Positions 9,443 through 18,032 of a stretch of DNA of 64,000 nucleotides are shown here, one piece after another. The DNA is from Azospirillum sp. SYSU D00513. GTDB taxonomy: Bacteria; Pseudomonadota; Alphaproteobacteria; Azospirillales; Azospirillaceae. Every line of letters starts with the position of its first letter. The first letter of the stretch is position 1. The stretch is taken from contig NZ_JAFIQV010000032.1 in the NCBI RefSeq assembly GCF_017356015.1, positions 29,999 through 93,998 of the forward strand, written 5' to 3'. Position numbers and translations under genes: made by a program. Below the pieces are notes generated by a model. The model saw only the letters and a list, made by a program, of their open reading frames with translations, ran no database searches and was not told the DNA's origin.

Positions 9443-9575
9443 TTTGTTCTCCTGAGGGAGTTCCAATGGGAAGGGTTATACGCCAATCTAATAAGGAAAA
9501 ATGGCCTTGACTTCTATCTTTTTTTGAGTCCTCAATTAAGAAATCTACGCACGGAAGCAGGAGGCAAGGAAGATC

Positions 9576-11018
9576 ATGGGATACCTTCCTAAAATCCGAT
9601 ACAAATCAAGCATGCATACAATTGCGTTCTTTGTGATTTTATTCATTTCCTCCTTTTTCCCGCTGCATTCTCAGGCAGCGGTTCAACGCATGCTCTTGCC
9701 TCAGCAGTCTTTCTCTATTTCGCCTGGCGGAGTTACCAGCGCGAATGCATTTTGCTTAGATGAAGCACGTTCCACCCCCTCAAATTCTGACACTTTTTCT
9801 GGAGCGTCCGCAACGCTTCAGGATGTATCTGTTGAAATCGAAGGAAAAACACTAACTTTGCAGCAGGCTATTAGCCAGAAACTGTTAGCCATCAGAGGCA
9901 CGGGAACGACGGAAGAATTAGAGTTTATCAGCCTTGTGAGCAATAAAGATATTCGAATAAATGTTTCTAAAAACAGTGTTGTCACTCCCGAATTTGGAGA
10001 GAGTACCTCGGACGTCTCCGAAGCGCTAAAAGCACTGGAAGCAGAAAAAGAGTTATCGCAAGATATAGTTTGGGATATGCGAAAGAATATTATGGTATCA
10101 CAACTCGGCCTGTCAACTCAGATGGCAAGCTTAAATGCCGATCCATATGGTATTTACTCATTGCTAAGGAGCGGCAATTTAGGGTATGCGGTTGAACTGC
10201 CGATCATGTCGGAATACCAATCAATTGCAAATTCTAAAACTCCCCAGGGAAAGCCTAACGGGTTCATTGTTCTACGAGTAGGTGCCAACGTCGATTTTTC
10301 TGGGAATCCTACACTCCTAGACCCGCCTGGCCCACCACAATATTTTCTTTTTACCGGAAACGAGCCGCCAGTAGCGGTAATAGGAAATGACGCACTTTCT
10401 AATGTTGCAGCAGTTGCACAAAAAGCTTGGAAAGACAAGGGGGGCGCTCCTCCGCCTGTATTGATCTTGTCCGGAGACTCCGATGAACATGACATGGATG
10501 CTGCTCGCCTGACCTTGGAAATCAGTGCGCGTTCAAATACAGCCTCATTCAAAGTCGGAGGAAATGTACAAAGTTCGTTCTCATTCAAAGTTCCGGAAAG
10601 CCTTAAACCCCGCTTGGCTTCACTAGGATCCATTGAGGATGGGCGTCCATGGCGTGAAATTGAGATAACACGCGCCAATAATAGTTTTTCAGCTGATATG
10701 AAAGCAGGGAACTTTATATATCGTTTTTTCTCTAAAACTGCGGAGATGATGGCCCACCTGATCGTAACAGCTGACCGCTTCCTTAATCGCTACCCAATGG
10801 CTCAAACTGCAATGGATGCCACGACCGTTGAAATGCTGAGAAGGGATATTAGAGATTCAATTCAACGCGCCTACTACCAAAATAGAGAACTCAAGAAGCA
10901 GGAAGACAACGTTGTCGGCATGGAAGTTTTCATGGGAAGCCAAGTTCCTAAGATAAAAATTGTAGAATACGGCATTCCAATGCACTTTTTGGCAAGAAAC
11001 TTTGCCAGCATCGAATAG
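9576..11018 (+). CDS. Secreted protein of unknown function
   Basis: A 480 aa protein with an N-terminal signal sequence (hydrophobic residues about 13-31, then HSQAA as a probable signal-peptidase site), so it is exported. The mature part is polar, shows no repeats and matches no family I recognise. It has a low-complexity PPGPPQYF segment near residue 250 and a long helical C-terminal third ending in a short beta-like tail. The start at 9576 is preceded by GGAAG at 6 bases. Base composition is far more AT-rich than flanking genes, with many AAA, AAT and TTA codons, which suggests recent acquisition. The CHAT-like gene begins 20 bases after its stop, so the two are probably co-transcribed. 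Confidence 0.75.
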   Translation: MGYLPKIRYKSSMHTIAFFVILFISSFFPLHSQAAVQRMLLPQQSFSISPGGVTSANAFCLDEARSTPSNSDTFSGASATLQDVSVEIEGKTLTLQQAISQKLLAIRGTGTTEELEFISLVSNKDIRINVSKNSVVTPEFGESTSDVSEALKALEAEKELSQDIVWDMRKNIMVSQLGLSTQMASLNADPYGIYSLLRSGNLGYAVELPIMSEYQSIANSKTPQGKPNGFIVLRVGANVDFSGNPTLLDPPGPPQYFLFTGNEPPVAVIGNDALSNVAAVAQKAWKDKGGAPPPVLILSGDSDEHDMDAARLTLEISARSNTASFKVGGNVQSSFSFKVPESLKPRLASLGSIEDGRPWREIEITRANNSFSADMKAGNFIYRFFSKTAEMMAHLIVTADRFLNRYPMAQTAMDATTVEMLRRDIRDSIQRAYYQNRELKKQEDNVVGMEVFMGSQVPKIKIVEYGIPMHFLARNFASIE

Positions 11019-11038
11019 CATGAAAGGGGCAGCGTGAA

Positions 11039-11632
11039 ATGGCTACAAGTAGATCGCCTTCGATTTTCCGCACTCTATACTCCACAAATGACTGGACTTT
11101 TATATCAGGCCTTCCTTCAACGCGGCGACAATTCACAAAAGCACAAGCCTATGGAGAATTCTGCCTCAACTTCAAAGATTTCACGCAGTATGAGGACTGC
11201 ATTATCAGAGCTTTTACAACGTATTTATCTGTCTTCGAGAAAGGAAGCGGATTGCGGATCATTCGATATGCATCGTCCCATGACTTCTCGTGCAATCTTA
11301 AGGATGATAAGCCCGTCGTACTCTTCACACACAGCTCTTGTGGGCGCCTTGAGTTCTCCAATGGAATGATACCTTTCTCAGAAGTAGCGAAAGATATCTG
11401 CCCTAATTTTCGAGGAATTGCAGATATCAGTGCGTGCCAACCTCTAGGACTAGATGTAGAAATTAAGCGGCGAGCGCCGAATTGCGCTGTCAAAATTATG
11501 CTATGCAAGCTTTCATCCGTTAACTGGATCAAATTTTACAGCTATTTCTTTAGTGAGTTCCAGATAAAGCCAAGGTCGTACGCTGAAGCTCTAGAAAACA
11601 CGGTAAACGCCCACACTATCGAAGTTCTATAA
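11039..11632 (+). CDS. Small CHAT/caspase-like protein (putative His-Cys dyad)
   Basis: A 197 aa protein. The segment VVLFTHSSCGRLEFSNG (His98), followed 35 residues later by ADISACQP (Cys133), has the shape of the CHAT/caspase-fold core, in which a strand ends in the catalytic His, a short 'dG' hairpin follows, and the next strand ends in SAC with the nucleophilic Cys. No additional domain or signal peptide is visible. GGGG precedes the ATG at about 10 bases. It follows the secreted-protein gene closely and has the same AT-rich codon use. The family call is pattern-based: the residues are seen, proteolytic activity is inferred, and it could be an inactive relative. Confidence 0.6.
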   Translation: MATSRSPSIFRTLYSTNDWTFISGLPSTRRQFTKAQAYGEFCLNFKDFTQYEDCIIRAFTTYLSVFEKGSGLRIIRYASSHDFSCNLKDDKPVVLFTHSSCGRLEFSNGMIPFSEVAKDICPNFRGIADISACQPLGLDVEIKRRAPNCAVKIMLCKLSSVNWIKFYSYFFSEFQIKPRSYAEALENTVNAHTIEVL

Positions 11633-11965
11633 AGGAAGCCTTCCAAATTCGTCGTTTGGTCAGTCTAGCCTCCCGGGAGTTCGCCTCTTTCGCCCACACT
11701 CTTGCCGGCTGGCTGAATTTTATTGCCTATGCTCCTACACCAGACCGGTCGACCCGCCATCACCGCCGCCATGCACACGCTCACAGACGCAGTTTTTATT
11801 ACACCCGTTAGCGTCAATTTTATAAATCCATCCTAACCCAGAATAAAACCGCCTGAAATCCAACGGTCAACTGCCAGTCGAGCGCATGCCAAACCAGCCA
11901 GCCTTGAAACGTGACGACCAACTGGCACGACAACCTTATTCCTGCTTGCTCCGCATCGCGGTTTC
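11633..11965. other. Intergenic region, no gene seen
   Basis: Separates the AT-rich island from the urt operon. I see no convincing gene, RNA or terminator hairpin. Base composition returns from AT-rich to the GC-rich host background across it, so it marks the right border of the island. No obvious direct repeat with the left border (8758-8863) was found by eye. Confidence 0.5.
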
Positions 11966-12661
11966 TCACACCGTTAGGTACTTGCGCACCTCGGACTCGT
12001 CCAGCCCGTGGCGGGAGCCCGCGAGCATGACCTCGCCGCGTTCCATCACCGCCCAGTCGTCGGCGAGGTCGCGGGCGAACTCGTAATACTGCTCGACCAG
12101 CAGGATCGCCATGCCGCCCCGGTCGCGCAGGTAGGAGATGGCGCGGCCGATGTCCTTGATGATGGAGGGCTGGATGCCCTCCGTCGGCTCGTCCAGCACC
12201 AGCAGCCTGGGCCGGGTCACCAGCGCGCGGCCGATGGCGAGCTGCTGCTGCTGGCCGCCGGACAGGTCGCCGCCGCGGCGGTCGAGCATCGACTTCAGCA
12301 CGGGGAACAGCTCGAACACCTCCTCGGGGATCGAGCGCTGGGCGCGCGGCAGCGGGGCGTAGCCGGTGAGCAGGTTCTCGCGCACGGTCAGCAGCGGGAA
12401 GATCTCGCGGCCCTGGGCGACATAGGCGATGCCGCGCCGCGCCCGCTCGTAGGGCGCCAGCTTGGTGATGTCGCCGCCGTCCCAGCGGATGGTTCCGCCC
12501 GACACGGGCTTCAGCCCGACGATGGCGCGCAGCAGGCTGGACTTGCCCACACCGTTGCGGCCGAGCAGGCAGGTCACCTTGCCCACCTCCGCCTTCAGGG
12601 AGACGCCGCGCAGCGCCTGGGCGGCGCCGTAATGCAGGTTGACCGATTGAACGTCGAGCAT
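11966..12661 (-). CDS. urtE: Urea ABC transporter ATP-binding protein UrtE
   Basis: One of two ATPases of the high-affinity urea importer, 231 aa. Visible: the LHYGAAQALRGVSL opening, Walker A GRNGVGKSS, signature LSGGQQQQLAIGRAL, Walker B LLVLDEPTEGIQPSII and the H-loop equivalent in LLVEQY. The IQPSII phrase after Walker B is characteristic of UrtE relative to LivF. The start MLDVQSV at 12661 fits the family; the frame continues 9 codons further without a better site. It is the last gene of urtABCDE, 16 bases after urtD. Confidence 0.95.
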   Translation of the reverse strand: MLDVQSVNLHYGAAQALRGVSLKAEVGKVTCLLGRNGVGKSSLLRAIVGLKPVSGGTIRWDGGDITKLAPYERARRGIAYVAQGREIFPLLTVRENLLTGYAPLPRAQRSIPEEVFELFPVLKSMLDRRGGDLSGGQQQQLAIGRALVTRPRLLVLDEPTEGIQPSIIKDIGRAISYLRDRGGMAILLVEQYYEFARDLADDWAVMERGEVMLAGSRHGLDESEVRKYLTV

Positions 12662-12677
12662 GGCATCAATCCTAACC

Positions 12678-13424
12678 TTAGCGTCCAAGATAGACGTCGA
12701 TGACCTGGCGGTTGGCGCTGACGGAGTCGAGCGAGCCTTCGGCCAGGACGGAGCCCTCGTGCAGGACCGTGACCTTCACGCCCAGTTCGCGCACGAAGAC
12801 CATGTCGTGCTCCACCACGATGACCGAGCGGGTGCCCGCGATGGTCTTCAGCAGATGGGCGGTCTGTTCGGTCTCGGCGTCGGTCATGCCGGCGACCGGC
12901 TCGTCCACCAGCAGCAGCTTCGGATCCTGGGCGAGCAGCATGCCGATCTCCAGCCACTGCTTTTCGCCGTGCGACAGGCTGCCGGCCAGCCGTTCGCGCC
13001 GGGGCGACAGGCGGGTGATGTCCAGGATCTCCTCGATCCGCGCCCGGTCCTTGGGGTTCATTCCGTAGGCGAGCGCCGACCAGGTCTTGCGCGGGTTCTT
13101 CAGGGCCAGTTCCAGGTTGTCCCAGACCGTGTGGTTCTCGAAGACGGTCGGGCGCTGGAACTTGCGGCCGATGCCGAGGTTGGCGATGGCCGCCTCGTCC
13201 ATGCGGGTGAGGTCGGTGCCGCCCTCGAACAGGATGGTGCCGGTGTTGGGGCGCGTCTTGCCGGTGATGACGTCCATCATGGTCGTCTTGCCGGCCCCGT
13301 TCGGCCCGATGATGGCGCGCATCTCGCCGGGGCCGATGATCAGCGACAGGCTGTTCAGCGCGCGGAAGCCGTCGAAACTGACCGACACGCCGTCCACGTA
13401 GAGCAGGGTGTTCTCGGCGGACAT
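12678..13424 (-). CDS. urtD: Urea ABC transporter ATP-binding protein UrtD
   Basis: Second ATPase of the urea importer, 248 aa. It has Walker A GPNGAGKTT, the Q-loop region FQRPTVFENHTVWDNLELAL, signature LSHGEKQWLEIGMLL and Walker B LLLVDEPVAGMTDAE. The LSHGEKQWLEIGM signature distinguishes UrtD from LivG. The ATG at 13424 begins MSAENTLLYVDGVSVSFDG and lies 5 bases after the urtC stop, giving tight coupling. The open frame upstream of it is a shadow of urtC. Confidence 0.95.
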   Translation of the reverse strand: MSAENTLLYVDGVSVSFDGFRALNSLSLIIGPGEMRAIIGPNGAGKTTMMDVITGKTRPNTGTILFEGGTDLTRMDEAAIANLGIGRKFQRPTVFENHTVWDNLELALKNPRKTWSALAYGMNPKDRARIEEILDITRLSPRRERLAGSLSHGEKQWLEIGMLLAQDPKLLLVDEPVAGMTDAETEQTAHLLKTIAGTRSVIVVEHDMVFVRELGVKVTVLHEGSVLAEGSLDSVSANRQVIDVYLGR

Positions 13425-13429
13425 GGGTC

Positions 13430-14563
13430 TCAGGCTCCCTTGGATGCGGCGGCGGGGACGGCGGCGGCCGGCTCCCGCTTCCTGAAGCGGTCGGCGGCCA
13501 GCCCCAGGATGCCCTTGGGCAGGAACAGCGTGACCAGGACGAACAGACCGCCCAGCGCGAACAGCCACAGCTCCGGCAGGGCCGCCGTGAAGTAGGTCTT
13601 GCCGTAATTGACCAGCACGGCACCCAGCACCGCGCCGGCCAGCGTGCCGCGCCCGCCGACGGCGACCCAGATCACCGCCTCAATCGAGGCGGCCGGCGCG
13701 AATTCCGACGGGTTGATGATGCCGACCTGCGGCACGTAGAGAGCACCCGCCACACCCGCCATGCAGGCGGACAGCGTCCAGACGAAGAGCTTGTAGCGCT
13801 CCACCGAATAGCCCAGGAAACGCACCCGGCTCTCCGCGTCGCGCACCGCCACCAGCACCTTGCCGAGCTTGGAGGCGACGAGCGACGAGGCAACCATGTA
13901 GCCCGCGGCCAGCGCCGCCACCGTGGCGACGAACAGCCCCACCCGCGTGGCCGGTGCCTGGATGTCGTAGCCCAGGATCTCCTTGAAGTCGGTCAGGCCG
14001 TTGTTGCCGCCGAAGCCCATGTCGTTGCGGAAGAAGGCGAGCAGCAGCGCGAAGGTCATGGCCTGGGTGATGATCGACAGGTACACGCCGGTGACGCGGC
14101 TGCGGAAGGCGAACCAGCCGAAGGCGAAGGCGAGCAGGCCCGGCACCGCCAGCACCATCAGCGCGGCGAACCAGAACTGGTCGAAGCCCTGCCAGTACCA
14201 GGGCAGCTCCTTCCAGTTCAGGAAGACCATGAAGTCCGGCAGCTCCGGGTGGCCGTAGACGCCGCGCGGGCCGATCTGGCGCATCAGGTACATGCCCATG
14301 GCGTAGCCGCCGAGCGTGAAGAAGGCCGCGTGGCCGAGCGACAGGATGCCGCAATAGCCCCACACGAGGTCCAGCGCCAGCGCCAGCAGCGCGAAGCTCA
14401 GATACTTGCCGAGCAGGCTGACCGAATGCATCGGCAGGTGGAAGGGCGAGTCCGGCGGCACGGCCAGCGCCATGACCGGCACCGCGACCGCCAGGACGGC
14501 GAGCACCGTCAGCAGCACGCCGGCGCGCTTGTCGAGGCCGAGGAGAAGGAAACGGGTCAGCAT
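13430..14563 (-). CDS. urtC: Urea ABC transporter permease UrtC
   Basis: LivM-type inner-membrane permease of the urea importer, 377 aa. About ten hydrophobic segments; the stretch LALDLVWGYCGILSLGHAAFFTLGGYAMGMYLMRQIG near residues 60-97 is highly typical of UrtC, as is the later WVAVGGRGTLAGAVLGAV. It pairs with UrtB, whose stop lies 3 bases upstream. The C-terminal tail is alanine-rich (PAAAVPAAASKGA) and carries no recognised motif. Confidence 0.95.
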   Translation of the reverse strand: MLTRFLLLGLDKRAGVLLTVLAVLAVAVPVMALAVPPDSPFHLPMHSVSLLGKYLSFALLALALDLVWGYCGILSLGHAAFFTLGGYAMGMYLMRQIGPRGVYGHPELPDFMVFLNWKELPWYWQGFDQFWFAALMVLAVPGLLAFAFGWFAFRSRVTGVYLSIITQAMTFALLLAFFRNDMGFGGNNGLTDFKEILGYDIQAPATRVGLFVATVAALAAGYMVASSLVASKLGKVLVAVRDAESRVRFLGYSVERYKLFVWTLSACMAGVAGALYVPQVGIINPSEFAPAASIEAVIWVAVGGRGTLAGAVLGAVLVNYGKTYFTAALPELWLFALGGLFVLVTLFLPKGILGLAADRFRKREPAAAVPAAASKGA

Positions 14564-14566
14564 GGG

Positions 14567-16195
14567 TCAGGCCTCCACCGCGCGGCCCTTCAGCGCGAAC
14601 AGTCCGCGCGGGCGTCTCTGGATGAACAGGATGATGAAGATCAGCACGAGGATCTTGCCGAGCACGGCGCCGGCGTAGGGCTCCAGGAACTTGTTGACGG
14701 TGCCGAGCGCCAGGGCACCCACCAGCGTGCCCCACAGGTTGCCCACCCCGCCGAAGACCACGACCATGAAGCTGTCGATGATGTAGCTCTGGCCGAGGTT
14801 GGGGCTGACGTTGTCGATCTGGCTCAGCGCCACCCCCGCCAGACCGGCGATGCCGGAGCCGAGCCCGAAGGTCAGCGCGTCCATGCGGGCCGTGCGGATG
14901 CCCATGGCGCTCGCCATGTTGCGGTTCTGGGTGACGGCGCGGATCGCCAGGCCGAACCAGGTGCGCTTCAGCGCCACCAGCAGCAGCCCGAAGACCAGGA
15001 AGGCGAAGATCACGATCCACAGCCGGCCATGGGTGATCACCAGCCCGCCCAGCTCGAAGGAGCCGGACATCCAGGAGGGGGCGCCGACCTCGCGGTTGGT
15101 CGGGCCGAAGATCGACCGCACCGCCTGCTGGAGCACCAGCGACAGGCCCCAGGTGGCGAGCAGAGTCTCCAGCGGGCGGCCGTAGAGCCAGCGGATCACC
15201 GTGCGCTCGATCAGGACGCCGACGGCGCCGGACACCAGGAAGGCGACGGGAATGGCGATGAGGATGGAGGCGTCGAACAGGCCCGGCGCGTAGGTGCGGA
15301 TGGCGTCCTGCACCAGGAAGGTCGCGTAGGCGCCGATCATCACCATCTCGCCGTGCGCCATGTTGATGACGCCCATGACCCCGAAGGTGACGGCCAGACC
15401 GATGGCGGCGAGCAGCAGCACCGAGCCGAGCGACAGCCCGTACCAGAGATTCTGCGCCATGCCCCAGAGCGACAGGCGCATCTCCACCGCCTCGAAGGCC
15501 TTGTCGGCCGCGGCCCTGACGGCCGCGCTGGCGCCCTCGGCCGAGCGCACGGCGTTCAGCAGGGCCAGCGATTCCTGGTCGCCGCGCGCGCGGATGGTCT
15601 CGATGGCGCCGAGCCGGTCGGCGTCCGGCGTGCCGGCGGCGGTCAGCAGGATGGCGGCGCGCGCCTGCTCCATGATGCTCCGCACGGCCGGGTCGTTCTC
15701 GCGCCCGAGCGCCGTCTCTAGCGCCGCCAGCCCGTCCGGGTTGCGGGTCTTGAACACCGAGTCCGCCGCCGCACGGCGCGCACCCGCGTCGGGGCTCATC
15801 AGCGTCAGCGAGCCGAGAGCCGCGCTGATGGCCCGGCGCAGGCTGTTGTTGATGCGGATCTTGTCCACCGCGCCGCGCCCGGCCTCGCCGAGCGCCGCGC
15901 CGCCGAGCGGATCGGTCAGGGTGTAGCCGCCATTGGACGCGCTGCCGCGGACCACCTCCCTGTCCTCCTTGCGGACATAGAGGTCGCCGGCCTCCAGCGC
16001 CTGGAGCACCGGCACGACGGCCGGGTCCCCGGTCTGGGCCAGGGCCGCGATGGCGGCTTCGGTGTCGGCGAAGCCGCCCGCGCCGAGGTTGCGGACCAGC
16101 GGCTTCAGATCGGCGGCGAGCGCCCCGGACAGGGTGGCGGCGGTGGCGGCGACCACGAGGAGCATGGCCGCCCAGAGGCGGAGAGCGCGTGGCAT
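14567..16195 (-). CDS. urtB: Urea ABC transporter permease UrtB
   Basis: LivH-type permease of 542 aa, the usual length for UrtB. An N-terminal signal-like helix is followed by about 190 residues of a helical, HEAT-like extracytoplasmic region (repeated alanine-rich helices with phrases such as GDPAVVPVLQALEAGDLYV), which UrtB has and LivH lacks. The membrane permease domain begins near LWYGLSLGSVLLLAAIGLAVTFGVMGVINMAHGEM and includes GVGNLWGTLVGALALG. It is separated from urtA by 290 bases holding palindromic repeats, unlike the tight spacing of urtBCDE. Confidence 0.95.
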   Translation of the reverse strand: MPRALRLWAAMLLVVAATAATLSGALAADLKPLVRNLGAGGFADTEAAIAALAQTGDPAVVPVLQALEAGDLYVRKEDREVVRGSASNGGYTLTDPLGGAALGEAGRGAVDKIRINNSLRRAISAALGSLTLMSPDAGARRAAADSVFKTRNPDGLAALETALGRENDPAVRSIMEQARAAILLTAAGTPDADRLGAIETIRARGDQESLALLNAVRSAEGASAAVRAAADKAFEAVEMRLSLWGMAQNLWYGLSLGSVLLLAAIGLAVTFGVMGVINMAHGEMVMIGAYATFLVQDAIRTYAPGLFDASILIAIPVAFLVSGAVGVLIERTVIRWLYGRPLETLLATWGLSLVLQQAVRSIFGPTNREVGAPSWMSGSFELGGLVITHGRLWIVIFAFLVFGLLLVALKRTWFGLAIRAVTQNRNMASAMGIRTARMDALTFGLGSGIAGLAGVALSQIDNVSPNLGQSYIIDSFMVVVFGGVGNLWGTLVGALALGTVNKFLEPYAGAVLGKILVLIFIILFIQRRPRGLFALKGRAVEA

Positions 16196-16310
16196 GGCGG
16201 AATTCCTCAGGCAAACTGTCGATGCCCTCTCCCCCGGAGGGGAGAAGCAGGGTGCGGGAAGCCGCGAGACCTCCCCGACCTATCGAGCCGAGACTTTGCC
16301 CTACCCTTCC

Positions 16311-16392
16311 GTCATCCCCGCGAAAGCGGGGATCCAGGCCAATGCGGCAACGTTCCCGAGTTGCCCTGGATCCCCGCGTTCGCGGGGATGAC
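16311..16392. repeat. Palindromic intergenic repeat inside the urt operon
   Basis: A long inverted repeat lies between urtA and urtB. The left arm (16311-16338) begins GTCATCCCCGCG and the right arm (16365-16392) is its near-perfect complement ending CGGGGATGAC. Each arm is itself a hairpin (CCCCGCG-AA-AGCGGGG-like). Flanking CCTCTCCC-type short palindromes sit at about 16229-16245 and 16430-16450. Such CCCCGC/GCGGGG elements are dispersed widely in proteobacterial intergenic DNA. In the transcript they would form strong hairpins after urtA and could raise urtA mRNA relative to urtBCDE. Confidence 0.85.
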
Positions 16393-16485
16393 GCATGAAG
16401 GGGAGAGGCTTCGATCCGGCGAGAGAGCCCTCTCCCCCGCAGGGAAGAGGGCTGTCCAAGGCTGGCGAACTAGAGCCTCAGATCC

Positions 16486-17784
16486 TCACGACCCCTTGCC
16501 GCCGCACTTGCCCGTGGCGGTGTTGAAGTTGCCGCAGGACATCGGGGCGCGCCAATCGGAGATCAGGCTCTTGCTGTCCGGCAGGAAGTCCGACCATTCG
16601 TCGCCGACCACCAGGCCCGGGGTCTGGGAGACGATCTCGAACTGGCCGTTCTCCTGCACCTCGCCGATGAGGACCGGCTTGCTGATGTGGTGGTTCGGCA
16701 TCATGGCCGAATAGCCGCCGGACAGGTTCGGGACGGTGACGCCGATCAGGCTGTCGATGACCGCGTCGCTGGCGACCGTGCCGGCCTTCTCGACCGCCTT
16801 GACCCACATGTTGAAGCCGATGACGTGGGCTTCCATCGGGTCGTTGGTCACGCGCTTGGGGTTCTTGGTGAAGGCCTGCCACTTCTTGATGAAGTCGGCG
16901 TTCTCCGGCGTGTCCACGGACTGGAAGTAGTTCCAGGCGGCGAGATGGCCGAGCAGCGGCTTGGTGTCCACGCCGGCCAGCTCCTCCTCGCCGACCGAGA
17001 AGGCGACGACGGGGATGTCCTGGGCCTTGACGCCCTGGTTGCCGAGTTCCTTGTAGAAGGGAACGTTGGCGTCGCCGTTGATGGTGGAGACGACGGCGGT
17101 CTTCTTGCCGGCCGAGCCGAACTTCTTGATGTCCGACACGATCGACTGCCAGTCGGAATGACCGAACGGCGTGTAGTTGACCATGATGTCCTCGGCCTTG
17201 ACGCCCTTGCCCTTCAGGTAGGCCTCGAGGATCTTGTTGGTCGTGCGCGGGTAGACGTAGTCGGTGCCGGCCAGCACCCAGCGCTCGACCTTCTCGTTCG
17301 CCAGCAGATAGTCGACGGCGGGGATCGCCTGCTGGTTCGGGGCGGCGCCGGTGTAGAAGACGTTGCGCGAGGACTCCTCGCCCTCATACTGCACCGGGTA
17401 GAAGAGGATGCCGTTCAGCTCCTCGAAGACCGGCAGGACCGACTTGCGGCTGACCGAGGTCCAGCAGCCGAACACGGCGGCGACCTTGTCCTTGCTCAGC
17501 AGCTCGCGGGCCTTCTCGGCGAAGAGCGGCCAGTTGGAGGCCGGATCGACGACCACCGGCTCGAGCTTCTTGCCCAGGACGCCGCCCTTCTTGTTCTGCT
17601 CCTCGATGAGCATCAGCATGACGTCCTTCAGGGTCGTCTCGCTGATCGCCATCGTGCCCGACAGCGAGTGCAGGATGCCGACCTTGATGGTGTCCTGCGC
17701 GCGGGCGACGGCCGGCGCGAAGACGGAGGCGGCGAGCATGGCGAGGCCGGCGGCGGCGGCCAGCGTGCGGGTGGTCTTCAACAT
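16486..17784 (-). CDS. urtA: Urea ABC transporter substrate-binding protein UrtA
   Basis: Periplasmic urea receptor, 432 aa. The signal peptide MLKTTRTLAAAAGLAMLAAS ends near AVARAQ. The mature part begins DTIKVGILHSLSGTMAISE, the UrtA/AmiC opening, followed by VFGCWTSVSRKSVLPVFEE and LFYPVQYEGEESSRNVFYTGA, phrases diagnostic of UrtA. The ATG at 17784 has GGAAG upstream; ATG 17805 is an alternative that would give a longer n-region. It is the first gene of urtABCDE, divergent from the permease-kinase fusion gene, with 248 bases between them. Confidence 0.96.
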   Translation of the reverse strand: MLKTTRTLAAAAGLAMLAASVFAPAVARAQDTIKVGILHSLSGTMAISETTLKDVMLMLIEEQNKKGGVLGKKLEPVVVDPASNWPLFAEKARELLSKDKVAAVFGCWTSVSRKSVLPVFEELNGILFYPVQYEGEESSRNVFYTGAAPNQQAIPAVDYLLANEKVERWVLAGTDYVYPRTTNKILEAYLKGKGVKAEDIMVNYTPFGHSDWQSIVSDIKKFGSAGKKTAVVSTINGDANVPFYKELGNQGVKAQDIPVVAFSVGEEELAGVDTKPLLGHLAAWNYFQSVDTPENADFIKKWQAFTKNPKRVTNDPMEAHVIGFNMWVKAVEKAGTVASDAVIDSLIGVTVPNLSGGYSAMMPNHHISKPVLIGEVQENGQFEIVSQTPGLVVGDEWSDFLPDSKSLISDWRAPMSCGNFNTATGKCGGKGS

Positions 17785-18032
17785 CGTCTTGCTTCCCCTG
17801 TTCATTGACCGGTGCCCGTTGGCCGGGGCCGGCTCGGCTGCAAAGCCTGGATCTGCGCGCCTTCGAGCGGCGCGCGCCATACAGAAGCCCTATGCCGGAG
17901 ACTTTACCCACGGGGTCCGGTGCGCGTATCTACGTCAAATGCCCCATATGCTCCGACCCCCGTCCGGTGGTGTGCCATGAGACAGCCGAAGACGGCGCGC
18001 GTGCGCCGCAACATTGCCGGAGGCTTGTCATC

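Noticed and set aside
11886..12086. Open frame between the island and urtE
   Set aside because: It runs into the urtE coding region in antisense, lacks a ribosome site and has no recognisable domain.
16311..16392. Repeat resembling a CRISPR-like unit
   Set aside because: It is one pair of inverted arms, not regularly spaced direct repeats with unique spacers.
17892..18032. In-frame CPIC and other cysteines upstream of the chosen kinase start
   Set aside because: They could extend the protein, but the best ribosome site is at 18019-18023 before ATG 18033, and this region should hold the divergent promoters. The start remains somewhat uncertain.
17785..18032. Sigma-54 promoter expected for nitrogen-regulated urt genes
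   Set aside because: No GG-N10-GC element in a TGGCAC/TTGCA context was found on either strand by eye.
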